Positions 27,235 to 34,899 of a stretch of DNA of 64,000 bases are shown here, one piece after another. The notes below the pieces were generated by a model. The model saw only the letters and a list, made by a program, of their open reading frames with translations. It had not been told where the DNA came from and did no database searches. The stretch covers positions 3,089,001 through 3,153,000 of the forward strand of contig NZ_AP023033.1 in NCBI RefSeq assembly GCF_019670125.1. The letters are read 5' to 3'. Position numbers and translations under genes: made by a program. Position 1 is the first letter of the stretch, and each line of letters starts with the position of its first letter. Source of the stretch: Agarivorans aestuarii. GTDB lineage: Bacteria; Pseudomonadota; Gammaproteobacteria; Enterobacterales; Celerinatantimonadaceae.

Positions 27235-29442
27235 TTAGCCAAATTTGCCCTGAAAACGCTGAATATATCTCTCCAAGGCTTCGGCAGTAATCGCTTTGCT
27301 GGATAAATAACCTTGATAAAAGGTACACCCTTGTTGTTTAAGAAATGCTAATTGCTGGCGCGTTTCTACACCTTCGGCAGTTACCGTGAACCCCAAATGG
27401 TTGGCCATCGCCAATACTGCATCTACAATCGCCATATCTCGGCTATCACGGGGAATGTCGCGAATAAAAGAACGATCAATTTTTAGCTCATCCACCGGCA
27501 ATCGTTTCAAGTAACTTAGCGAGGAATAACCCGCGCCAAAATCGTCTATTGAAAAGCGAAGCCCGATTTCTTTGAGCTGAGCCATTTTTCGAATGGTATC
27601 TTCGGCGTGGCCTAACACCACAGATTCGGTTATTTCAAGGTTCAGCATAGCGCCATCGATTTGATAACGGGCCATTAGCTCTTCGACTTTGTCGACAAAT
27701 TCAGGGTGATGAAATTGCTTGGCACTGACATTCACCGAAAGTTCTGGCAACAACAAGCCCTTTTGTTGCCAACTAGCCATGTGTTTACAGCTTTGCTCTA
27801 ATACCCACATACCGATATCAATGATTAAGTCTGACTCTTCGGCAATGGGAATAAACTCGGTGGGAGAAACTAAACCTTTACCTTCTGGCTGCCAGCGAAC
27901 CAAAGCCTCTGCGCCCACTAACTCTCCGGTAGAGACCATGTGCTGCGGTTGGTAGTAAAGCAGTAACTCGTCGTTAGCCAACGCTCCCCGTAAAGCGTTA
28001 TGCAGCTTTAATCGCTTATCGGCTTGCTTTTGCATACCATCATCAAAAAAGATAACGGTACGTCGACCGGCTGACTTTGCTTGATACATCGCTGTATCAG
28101 CCTGTTTCAATAAGTCTTCAGCAGTTTGCCCCTTACCGGGAAACAAGGTAATGCCTACGCTGGCACCAATATGCAGCGACTGGCCATCAAAGGGATAAGG
28201 AGAGGAAATAGTTTGAATTAAGCGTTTACCCACAATATTGGCTTGCTGCTCTGCATGTGGTGGACTCTCTCCTAAATCTGCCAGCAACAATACAAACTCA
28301 TCACCACCTAAGCGGGCCAGTACATCGCCCTCGCGAATCAAGCCTTGCAAGCGAGTCGCCACTTGCTGCAAAACCCAATCACCGGCAGCATGACCTAAAG
28401 AGTCGTTAATATTCTTGAAATGATCGAGATCGATAAACAACAAGGCGCCAATGGCATGTTGCTTCTTAGCTCGCGCAAAACACTGGCTTAGCTCTTCACG
28501 CAACTTACGCCGATTAGGTAAACCGGTAAGCTCATCAAAATAGGCCAAGTGTTGAATTTGCTGCTGAGTCGCTTTATTTGCTGATATATCCTGAATGCAC
28601 ACTACATAGTGTGTTAAGGAATCCACCTCATTACAAACCGCAGTTATGGTTTCTTGCTGGGTATAAGGCTGGCCGTTTTTACGCTGCCGTTCCACTTCGC
28701 CTTTACGCCTAACCGTCCCATCAACCGCTTCCATAAAAACCGGACTTGGGTTGCCAAACACCTCGCTAAGCTCGTGTCCTAATAATTCATTCTGTTGATA
28801 ACCAGTAATTTGGCTAAAGGCTTTATTAACCTTCACGATGCGATAATTTGCATCGGTGATAATTAGCCCCTCATTACTTTCAAAGGCTATTGCCGACAAG
28901 CTTAAGGCTTCGCGTTGTTGTTGCAGCTCAAATTCGGAGCTTAAGCGCGCTACAAATGGTGCTAATAGCTGCTCGAGAATAGCGTGGTCAAACTTCGCTT
29001 GCGTAAAGCTAAAGGCAATATAGCCAATCACTCGCTGCTGTTTAACAATCTGATGAGCCCAAAAGCCTTGTAGCGCTTGCGAAATTTCAGGCTGAGTACA
29101 GGCATAATCAGGATGGGCTTGTGACAGCTCTGTGATATGTACCACTCGCCTTGCGCGTATTTCAGCCAGTAAGTTAGCGGATGCAGGGCTCAGCTTTCCA
29201 CTAATAAACTGGCCTTCTCGCCAGTAACGGATACAAGGCAGACTAGGCGTTCGAGAATCAAAATGGGCAATATAACTTTCGTAGGCACCAACTTGTTGAG
29301 ACAAACGGCTAATCAGCTCATCAAAAAAACCTTCGCTAGGCTTAGCTGCTAAGGCGAGCGCTAGCTCGGCAAGTGCCGTGGTAATGTCGGAAGAAGACGC
29401 TGGGGAATTCAAAACGGTGGCTGTGGGTTGAGAACTGTCCAT
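27235..29442 (-). CDS. PAS-GGDEF-EAL cyclic di-GMP signalling protein
   Basis: A 735-residue protein with an N-terminal GAF-like region (about 20-175), a PAS domain with PAC (about 180-290), a GGDEF diguanylate cyclase domain (about 300-465) and an EAL phosphodiesterase domain (about 480-730). The GGDEF signature is intact at 379-383 and is preceded by an inhibitory RxxD site (REGD, 370-373). The EAL motif is intact at 512-514 (GAEALVRW), with later NITES-like (LEITES), DDFGAGYSSL and K-I-D segments (ELKIDRSFI), so both activities are possible. No transmembrane segment is seen. The ATG at 29442 is chosen; a TTG four codons upstream cannot be excluded, and neither has a strong ribosome site. 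Confidence 0.9.
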   Translation of the reverse strand: MDSSQPTATVLNSPASSSDITTALAELALALAAKPSEGFFDELISRLSQQVGAYESYIAHFDSRTPSLPCIRYWREGQFISGKLSPASANLLAEIRARRVVHITELSQAHPDYACTQPEISQALQGFWAHQIVKQQRVIGYIAFSFTQAKFDHAILEQLLAPFVARLSSEFELQQQREALSLSAIAFESNEGLIITDANYRIVKVNKAFSQITGYQQNELLGHELSEVFGNPSPVFMEAVDGTVRRKGEVERQRKNGQPYTQQETITAVCNEVDSLTHYVVCIQDISANKATQQQIQHLAYFDELTGLPNRRKLREELSQCFARAKKQHAIGALLFIDLDHFKNINDSLGHAAGDWVLQQVATRLQGLIREGDVLARLGGDEFVLLLADLGESPPHAEQQANIVGKRLIQTISSPYPFDGQSLHIGASVGITLFPGKGQTAEDLLKQADTAMYQAKSAGRRTVIFFDDGMQKQADKRLKLHNALRGALANDELLLYYQPQHMVSTGELVGAEALVRWQPEGKGLVSPTEFIPIAEESDLIIDIGMWVLEQSCKHMASWQQKGLLLPELSVNVSAKQFHHPEFVDKVEELMARYQIDGAMLNLEITESVVLGHAEDTIRKMAQLKEIGLRFSIDDFGAGYSSLSYLKRLPVDELKIDRSFIRDIPRDSRDMAIVDAVLAMANHLGFTVTAEGVETRQQLAFLKQQGCTFYQGYLSSKAITAEALERYIQRFQGKFG

Positions 29443-29714
29443 AGTGGTCAACAATGAAGCAAGGCATCCTTTGGCTTATGACTAATTAATAAACTAATTG
29501 CTAACACCAAGCGCTTGTTATTCACTCCAATGTGCCCAAGTTCGCTATAACATTCAAGCGATTTTAAGTAATAAATAGTACTTTTCGCTAAGTAATCACA
29601 TTCACAGACTAAGCCAAACTAACCCTTAAGAAATAGTGATCTAGATCTGGTTTTTTATTTATGAAAGTCGTATTCTGAACTTGAAATAATTACTAAATAG
29701 TCTTTGGGAGGCTT

Positions 29715-30089
29715 ATGATTATTGATATTACCAGCAAGACAATTTCTATTACCCCAACCATTCGTGAGCACATTGCCGCGCGCTTTGAGAAACTGGAAAA
29801 AAACCAAATTCCGCTCATATCACCAAAAGTGATTATCACCACCGACAATAAAAAGGTAAAAGTAGAAGCGAAGATCAATCTGCCAAACGGACAACTGTTT
29901 GCCAGCGATGAACATCAAGACCTGAGCGTTGCCATTAACAATTTAGGGCAAAAACTTGAACGCCAGTTACACCGCTTCCAAGATAAGCCTAATGCGCACC
30001 GCGCTAGCCGCTCTGGAAAAGATTTCTTACGTTCGCCGAGTGAAGTAGACGACGGCGAGCCTAGCTCCGAGGATGAACAAGCCGCATAA
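29715..30089 (+). CDS. raiA: Ribosome-associated inhibitor / hibernation factor (RaiA/HPF family)
   Basis: Short form of the ribosome hibernation family, which binds the 30S decoding region in stationary phase or cold shock and blocks initiation. The 124 residues show ITSKTISITPTIREHIAARFEKLEK at the start (split: ITSKTISITPTI, REHIAARFEKLEK), LPNGQLFASDEHQDLSVAIN and the basic region KLERQLHRFQDK. An acidic tail (SSEDEQAA) follows, as in E. coli RaiA. A GGGAGG ribosome site precedes the ATG. The position directly upstream of pheL-pheA is the same as in E. coli, which supports RaiA rather than the other HPF paralogue. Confidence 0.93.
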   Translation: MIIDITSKTISITPTIREHIAARFEKLEKNQIPLISPKVIITTDNKKVKVEAKINLPNGQLFASDEHQDLSVAINNLGQKLERQLHRFQDKPNAHRASRSGKDFLRSPSEVDDGEPSSEDEQAA

Positions 30090-30102
30090 AGGCTAAATAA
30101 AG

Positions 30103-30136
30103 AGTAATACCAAGCAACTAATCGCTTGGTATTACT
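30103..30136. repeat. Perfect 13-bp hairpin downstream of raiA
   Basis: AGTAATACCAAGC and GCTTGGTATTACT form a perfect 13-base-pair stem around the loop AACTAATC. It lies 13 bases after the raiA stop. It lacks a T tract on the plus strand (TGACTTTCCCC follows), so it is not a classical terminator but could protect the raiA mRNA 3' end. Its outer bases recall the ends of the 162-bp repeat family without matching them. Confidence 0.7.
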
Positions 30137-30164
30137 TGACTTTCCCCTGATTGCTTTTTAGTCT
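30136..30164 (+). promoter_or_regulatory. Candidate pheL-pheA promoter
   Basis: TTGACT at 30136-30141 and TAGTCT at 30159-30164 are separated by 17 bases, a reasonable sigma-70 promoter by eye. Taken literally it would start transcription almost at the pheL ATG, leaving little or no leader before it, and no ribosome site is visible before that ATG. The true promoter may therefore lie further upstream. Confidence 0.35.
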
Positions 30165-30170
30165 GACGTC

Positions 30171-30227
30171 ATGAAAATATTCAACACCCGATTTTTGTTT
30201 GGTTTCTTTTTTACTCCACCCTTTTAG
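30171..30227 (+). CDS. pheL: pheA operon leader peptide
   Basis: An 18-codon frame encoding MKIFNTRFLFGFFFTPPF with seven phenylalanine codons, closely resembling E. coli PheL (a run of Phe with Thr and Pro at the end). Ribosome stalling on the Phe codons when charged tRNA-Phe is scarce would free the downstream sequence to form an antiterminator. The stop TAG lies inside the first alternative hairpin. Its place, 93 bases before pheA and just ahead of a strong terminator, fits the classical arrangement. No clear ribosome site is visible. Confidence 0.9.
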   Translation: MKIFNTRFLFGFFFTPPF

Positions 30228-30300
30228 GGAGGCGGACGGAATTGGTGTAAAAACGAAAACACACAGAATCCATAAAGCCTCCTTCTTAGGAGGCTTTTTT
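30218..30300 (+). promoter_or_regulatory. pheA attenuator (alternative hairpins and intrinsic terminator)
   Basis: Three mutually exclusive structures can be drawn. A pause-type hairpin pairs CCACCC (about 30217-30221) with GGGAGG overlapping the pheL stop. The terminator pairs AAAGCCTCC (30274-30282) with GGAGGCTTT (30289-30297) around loop TTCTTA and ends in six T. An antiterminator pairs the GGAGGC of the first hairpin with the GCCTCC of the terminator's left arm. Stalling at the Phe codons would favour the antiterminator and so pheA expression. The terminator is 21 bases upstream of the pheA ATG. Confidence 0.88.
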
Positions 30301-30320
30301 GTTAACAGGGAATACAACAG

Positions 30321-32324
30321 ATGGCAGACTTAGAGCAGATCCGAACAAAAATAACAGCGCTCGACCAATCATTATTAACACTGCTGACTGAGCGTCGCCA
30401 ACTCAGTGTTGAAGTAGCAAAAAGTAAAATAGAAAACCCCAAAGCGATTCGCGACCAAGAACGTGAACAGTTATTACTGGTTAAGCTAATTAATAAAGGC
30501 AGAGAGTTAGGCTTAGACGCCCACTATGTCACCCAGCTTTATCACACAATTATTGAAGATTCGGTGCTATCGCAACAGGCATTTTTGCAAGGTATTACTA
30601 ACCCTGATATTCATGCTCAAGCAGTGCGAGTGGCATTTTTAGGCAACAAAGGTTCTTACAGCAATATTGCCACCCACCAATACTTCTCGCGCTACAAAAA
30701 GCAAATTGTTGAGTTTGGGTGCAGCGCTTTCCAGGACATTGTTGATACTGTGGAATCTGGCCAAGCTGACTACGGCATGCTGCCAATTGAGAACACTAGC
30801 TCTGGCAGCATCAATGAAGTATACGATGTTTTGCAACACACGAGTTTGTCGATTGTAGGTGAACTATCTATACCTATTGATCATTGTATTCTGGCTCACC
30901 CCAAGGCCAAGCTCGAACAAATCACCACCTTATACGCACACCCGCAGCCTTATGCTCAGTGCAGCCTTTACTTGCGCACCTTAGCCAATACCCGAGTAGA
31001 TTTTGTAGATAGCTCATCTAAAGCCATGGAAGTGGTTGCTGGAGGCGATGATTTAACCGTTGGTGCTATTGGCAGCAAAGTGGGCGGCGAAATGTATGGT
31101 TTGCAAGCCTTAAAAACCGATATCGCTAATCAACAACAAAACTACACTCGCTTTATTGTTGTTTCTCGTAAACCGGTGGAAGTTGCTGAGCAAGTGCCAG
31201 CGAGAACGACTTTTATTATGTCAACGGCACAGCAAGCAGGTTCGTTGGTAGAAGCGCTGTTGGTTCTGCGCGAGCACGACATTAACATGAGCAAACTCGA
31301 GTCTCGTCCAGTACAAGGCAACCCTTGGGAAGAGATGTTTTATGTAGATGTTTCGGCCAATGTTAAATCCAGCCAAATGCAATCAGCACTGGCAGAATTA
31401 ACCCGTCTCACCCGTTACATTAAAGTGCTTGGTTGCTACCCAAGTGAGAATGTTGACCCAACTCTAATCCCTCTCGAAGCTCTGGCCAATAAAGATGTAA
31501 ACAAAGCCGGGGCACCGAGTTTAATTAGCACCGTACAAGAAGATGGCGCCTTATCGAGCCGCTCACACAAAACCACCGCCACAGTAGTTCGTGTTGGCGA
31601 TGTGAAAATTGGCGACGGCGGCTTTATTACCTTCGCCGGTCCTAGTGCAGTTGAATCAGAACAACAGATTGTAGCTTGTGCTGGCGCAGCCAAAGAAAGC
31701 GGCGCAGCAGTTTTAGCCGCCGGTTGTTTTAAACCTCGCAGCTCGCCATACAGCTTCCAAGGCTTAGGTGAAGAAGGCTTAAATTACTTAAATGCTGCTG
31801 GCAAAAAGTACAAACTGCCAACCATGACCGAAGTAAGCGCGGTGGATCAGGTTGTCACTCTAGCAGCGAAAGCTGACATACTGCATGTTCGCTCACGCCA
31901 TATGAAAAACTTTAATCTGTTAAAAGAACTCGGTAAGTCTACCCGCCCTATCCTTTTAGAGCGCAATAACATGGCGTCTATAGATGAATGGTTACACGCT
32001 GCGGATTATATACTAGCCCAAGGAAATCAACAGGTTATTTTGTGTGAAGCAGGGGTGAGGACCCTAGAGGGTAAAAACAAAATCACTCTAGATTTGGGCG
32101 CAATTAGCCTACTTCGCCAACGCACTCACCTGCCAATCGTAGTAAACCCTGGCGAAGCAGTAGAAGAACTAAGTGCTGTAGCGCCAATGGTCAAAGCAGC
32201 TAAGCTGCTAGGCGCCGACGGTATTGTGCTTTGTGCTCACCCCTCACCTAGCGATGCCAGTGTAGATGCTGATAAGTCGCTCGATTTTAAACAGCTACAA
32301 AGTTTGATGAGCGACCTTTACTAA
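30321..32324 (+). CDS. pheA: P-protein (chorismate mutase / prephenate dehydratase / ACT) fused to a DAHP-synthase-like domain
   Basis: A 667-residue fusion. Residues 1-90 are an AroQ-type chorismate mutase with all E. coli active-site counterparts (Arg8, Arg25, Lys36, Asp45, Glu49, Gln85). Residues 104-285 are prephenate dehydratase (ENTSSGSINEVYD; TRF at 276-278). Residues 295-375 are the Phe-binding ACT domain (GSLVEALLVL, ESRP at 327-330). E. coli PheA ends there at 386 residues; here a linker and a domain like type I-beta DAHP synthase (about 425-665) follow, with KPRSSPYSFQGLGEEGL and DKSLDF. Compared with Thermotoga DAHP synthase, the metal-ligand Cys, His and Glu are replaced by Ser442, Glu612 and Cys638 (only Asp649 remains), and PEP-binding Lys and Arg by Glu547 and Ala577. 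The first three activities are expected; the added domain is probably catalytically dead. Confidence 0.93.
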   Translation: MADLEQIRTKITALDQSLLTLLTERRQLSVEVAKSKIENPKAIRDQEREQLLLVKLINKGRELGLDAHYVTQLYHTIIEDSVLSQQAFLQGITNPDIHAQAVRVAFLGNKGSYSNIATHQYFSRYKKQIVEFGCSAFQDIVDTVESGQADYGMLPIENTSSGSINEVYDVLQHTSLSIVGELSIPIDHCILAHPKAKLEQITTLYAHPQPYAQCSLYLRTLANTRVDFVDSSSKAMEVVAGGDDLTVGAIGSKVGGEMYGLQALKTDIANQQQNYTRFIVVSRKPVEVAEQVPARTTFIMSTAQQAGSLVEALLVLREHDINMSKLESRPVQGNPWEEMFYVDVSANVKSSQMQSALAELTRLTRYIKVLGCYPSENVDPTLIPLEALANKDVNKAGAPSLISTVQEDGALSSRSHKTTATVVRVGDVKIGDGGFITFAGPSAVESEQQIVACAGAAKESGAAVLAAGCFKPRSSPYSFQGLGEEGLNYLNAAGKKYKLPTMTEVSAVDQVVTLAAKADILHVRSRHMKNFNLLKELGKSTRPILLERNNMASIDEWLHAADYILAQGNQQVILCEAGVRTLEGKNKITLDLGAISLLRQRTHLPIVVNPGEAVEELSAVAPMVKAAKLLGADGIVLCAHPSPSDASVDADKSLDFKQLQSLMSDLY

Positions 32325-32341
32325 AAGCCACTCTATAAGTG

Positions 32342-32373
32342 AAAAGCCCAGCCAATTGTTGACTGGGCTTTTT
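32342..32373 (+). terminator. Terminator of pheA
   Basis: AAAGCCCAG (32343-32351) pairs with CTGGGCTTT (32363-32371) around an 11-base loop, followed by T residues. It lies 18 bases after the pheA stop. Confidence 0.9.
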
Positions 32374-32447
32374 AATATGCGACTTGCTGTTACCAGTGTT
32401 TTCCCGCAATCTGAGGAAAATTCTAAAAAACGCCAAATATAAAAATA

Positions 32448-32476
32448 AGAAAGCCCAGCTAGATGCTGGGCTTTCT
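32448..32476 (-). terminator. Terminator of ffh
   Basis: A perfect 12-base-pair stem (AGAAAGCCCAGC / GCTGGGCTTTCT) with a five-base loop; on the minus strand it is followed by TATTTTTATATTT. It lies 20 bases after the ffh stop and could also act on read-through from pheA. Confidence 0.85.
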
Positions 32477-32496
32477 GTAAGAGTTCTTCACTTAGC

Positions 32497-33894
32497 TTAG
32501 AAGCGACCTGGACCACGGCCACCGCCGCCAAATCCGCCCATACCACCTGGAGGCATCATGCCTTTCATTTGGCTCATCATTTTGCGCATGCCGCCTTTAC
32601 CAGACATCTTCTTCATCATTTTTTGCATTTGAGTGAACTGCTTAAGCAACTTGTTCACATCTTGGATCTGGGTACCAGAACCAGCAGCAATTCGGCGTTT
32701 ACGCGAGCCTTTAATAATGTCTGGACGTTGGCGCTCGCCTGGAGTCATAGAGTTGATAATCGCTTCCATTTGGTTAGTAAGCTTATCATTCATCTGATCT
32801 TTAACATTGTCGGGTACTTGCCCCATGCCAGGCAGTTTATCCATCATGCCCATCATACCGCCCATGCTTTTCATCTGGACTAATTGCTCACGAAAGTCTT
32901 CTAAATCGAAGCCTTTACCTTTTTGAACTTTCTTAGCCAGCTTTTGCGCTTGGTCTTTATCAACTTTGCGCTCTACTTCTTCAATAAGAGAAAGCACATC
33001 GCCCATGCCTAAAATACGCGAAGCGATACGATCAGGATGGAACGGTTCTAAGGCGTCAGTTTTCTCACCCACACCCATAAATTTAATTGGCTTACCGGTA
33101 ATATGACGAATCGATAAAGCCGCACCACCACGCGCATCACCATCGGTTTTAGTTAAGATTACACCGGTAAGCGGTAAGGCTTCATTAAAGGCCTGAGCAG
33201 TATTAGCGGCATCTTGACCGGTCATGGCATCTACCACAAACAAGGTTTCTACAGGTTCAACTGCCTGATGAAGGGCTTTAATTTCGTCCATCATGTCTTC
33301 ATCAACATGTAAACGACCAGCGGTATCAACTAACAATACATCGGCAAACTGGGTTCTGGCTTCGGCTATTGCGCCATTTACAATATCAACCGGGTTTTGC
33401 TTTTCATTACTTGGAAAGAAAATAGCGTCAACTTCAGTGGCTAGCGTCTCAAGCTGTTTAATCGCAGCGGGGCGATAAACATCGGCGCTCACAACCATTA
33501 CTTTTTTCTTTTCGCGCTCTTTTAGGTACTTGGCTAACTTAGCTACAGAGGTGGTTTTACCGGCACCTTGTAAACCAGCCATCATAACTACTGCTGGAGG
33601 TTGAGCTGCGAGATTTAGGATTTCGTTAGATTCGCCCATGGCAGATTCGAGTTCTTGCTGAACAATCTTAACGAATACTTGGCCTGGGCTTAGGCTTTTA
33701 TTAACTTCTTGGCCTAAAGCACGTTCTTTTACTTTTTTAACAAACTCGCGAACTACGGGTAAGGCTACATCCGCTTCCAACAAGGCCATACGCACTTCGC
33801 GTAGCGTATCTTTAATGTTGTCTTCGGTCAGTCGGCCGCGGCCGCTGATATTCTTTAAGGATTTCGAGAGTCGATCAGATAAGTTTTCAAACAT
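32497..33894 (-). CDS. ffh: Signal recognition particle protein Ffh
   Basis: GTPase component of the bacterial signal recognition particle; binds 4.5S RNA and the signal sequences of nascent membrane proteins and docks with FtsY. The 465 residues comprise the N domain (1-90), the G domain (about 95-295; G1 GLQGAGKTTS at 107-116, DTAGRL, TKTDGDARGG) and the methionine-rich M domain (about 325-450) ending in a Gly/Met/Phe-rich tail. It diverges from ypjD, whose neighbourhood to ffh is conserved in many gammaproteobacteria. Confidence 0.97.
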   Translation of the reverse strand: MFENLSDRLSKSLKNISGRGRLTEDNIKDTLREVRMALLEADVALPVVREFVKKVKERALGQEVNKSLSPGQVFVKIVQQELESAMGESNEILNLAAQPPAVVMMAGLQGAGKTTSVAKLAKYLKEREKKKVMVVSADVYRPAAIKQLETLATEVDAIFFPSNEKQNPVDIVNGAIAEARTQFADVLLVDTAGRLHVDEDMMDEIKALHQAVEPVETLFVVDAMTGQDAANTAQAFNEALPLTGVILTKTDGDARGGAALSIRHITGKPIKFMGVGEKTDALEPFHPDRIASRILGMGDVLSLIEEVERKVDKDQAQKLAKKVQKGKGFDLEDFREQLVQMKSMGGMMGMMDKLPGMGQVPDNVKDQMNDKLTNQMEAIINSMTPGERQRPDIIKGSRKRRIAAGSGTQIQDVNKLLKQFTQMQKMMKKMSGKGGMRKMMSQMKGMMPPGGMGGFGGGGRGPGRF

Positions 33895-34036
33895 GCTTTT
33901 TCCTGTTGATCATATAGCGAGCACTGTTTAGCCGCCACATTATACCGAAGCGCTGATATTCTAAAAGCTAATTCTAGCCCTGACTGTGTAGGGCGAGTAT
34001 ACTGAACCCAAACAATCAGATAGTTAGCTTCAAATC

Positions 34037-34828
34037 ATGAATCTATTGGTACTTCCTACCACCGTGTTTTATCTGCTGGCCGCCTACGTATGTATTACTG
34101 GCTTGCTGAATAAACAAAGCGGTGCCAACAAATGGCTATGGCTAAGCGCAGGCTGCGCGATGTTGCTGCATGGCATTTGGGAAGTGGAGCATTTATTTTT
34201 GGCTCAAGGCCAAGATTTAAGCCTATTTAACGTTGCTGGCTTAGTTAGTTTGTTAATTGCACTTACCGTTACAGCCTTAGCGAAGCCCTTCAAACTATGG
34301 TTTGTATTGCCTGTTGTTTACCTATTTTCCATTGTTAGCATGCTGCTAGCGGTAATGATACCTAGTGACTACATCATTCATTTAGAGCTAAAACCTCAAG
34401 TTCTGATTCATATTAGCGTTGCCCTGGCTGCGTTTACAATATTAATGATTGCCAGCTTATACTCCCTGCAGATGGCCTACTTGGACTGGACGTTAAAACG
34501 GCATAAACCCGGCGCGATTCACCCTGCTATGCCTTCACTGATGAGCATTGAAAAACAGCTATTTACCTTAATTCGAGTGGGCTTAATTTTACTCAGCATC
34601 TCTTTATTAAGTGGCTTTGTTTTTTTAACCGACTTTTTTGCCAACGGTCGCGGCCATAAAGCAATATTCAGCCTAATCGCTTGGTTTATCTACGCTAGCC
34701 TACTTTGGGGCCACCACTATCGTGGTTGGCGAGGCAAATTAGTGGTGATCTTGACGGTAATTGGTTCTATCTTGCTGAGTTTGGCCTATTTTGGCTCACG
34801 CTTTGTTAAGGAAATCATCCTCAACTAA
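34037..34828 (+). CDS. ypjD: YpjD-family integral membrane protein (CcsA-like fold)
   Basis: A 263-residue inner-membrane protein with about eight hydrophobic helices and resemblance to the cytochrome c assembly protein CcsA/ResC family. Family hallmarks here are HGIWEVEHL in the first half, HISVALAAFTILMIASLYSLQMAYLD, the GFVFLTDFF segment, and LWGHHYRGWRGK near the C-terminus with conserved His residues. In E. coli YpjD has been linked to Mg transport with CorB/CorC-type proteins, and here it is directly followed on the same strand by a corB-like gene 71 bases away. No cytochrome c maturation genes are nearby. Function beyond this is not established from sequence. Confidence 0.88.
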   Translation: MNLLVLPTTVFYLLAAYVCITGLLNKQSGANKWLWLSAGCAMLLHGIWEVEHLFLAQGQDLSLFNVAGLVSLLIALTVTALAKPFKLWFVLPVVYLFSIVSMLLAVMIPSDYIIHLELKPQVLIHISVALAAFTILMIASLYSLQMAYLDWTLKRHKPGAIHPAMPSLMSIEKQLFTLIRVGLILLSISLLSGFVFLTDFFANGRGHKAIFSLIAWFIYASLLWGHHYRGWRGKLVVILTVIGSILLSLAYFGSRFVKEIILN

Positions 34829-34899
34829 AATGATACCTTGACAGTCCTTTGGGGCTGCATATAAATTAGCCCTGTTATATTAATCAAGGATTCTCCTGT

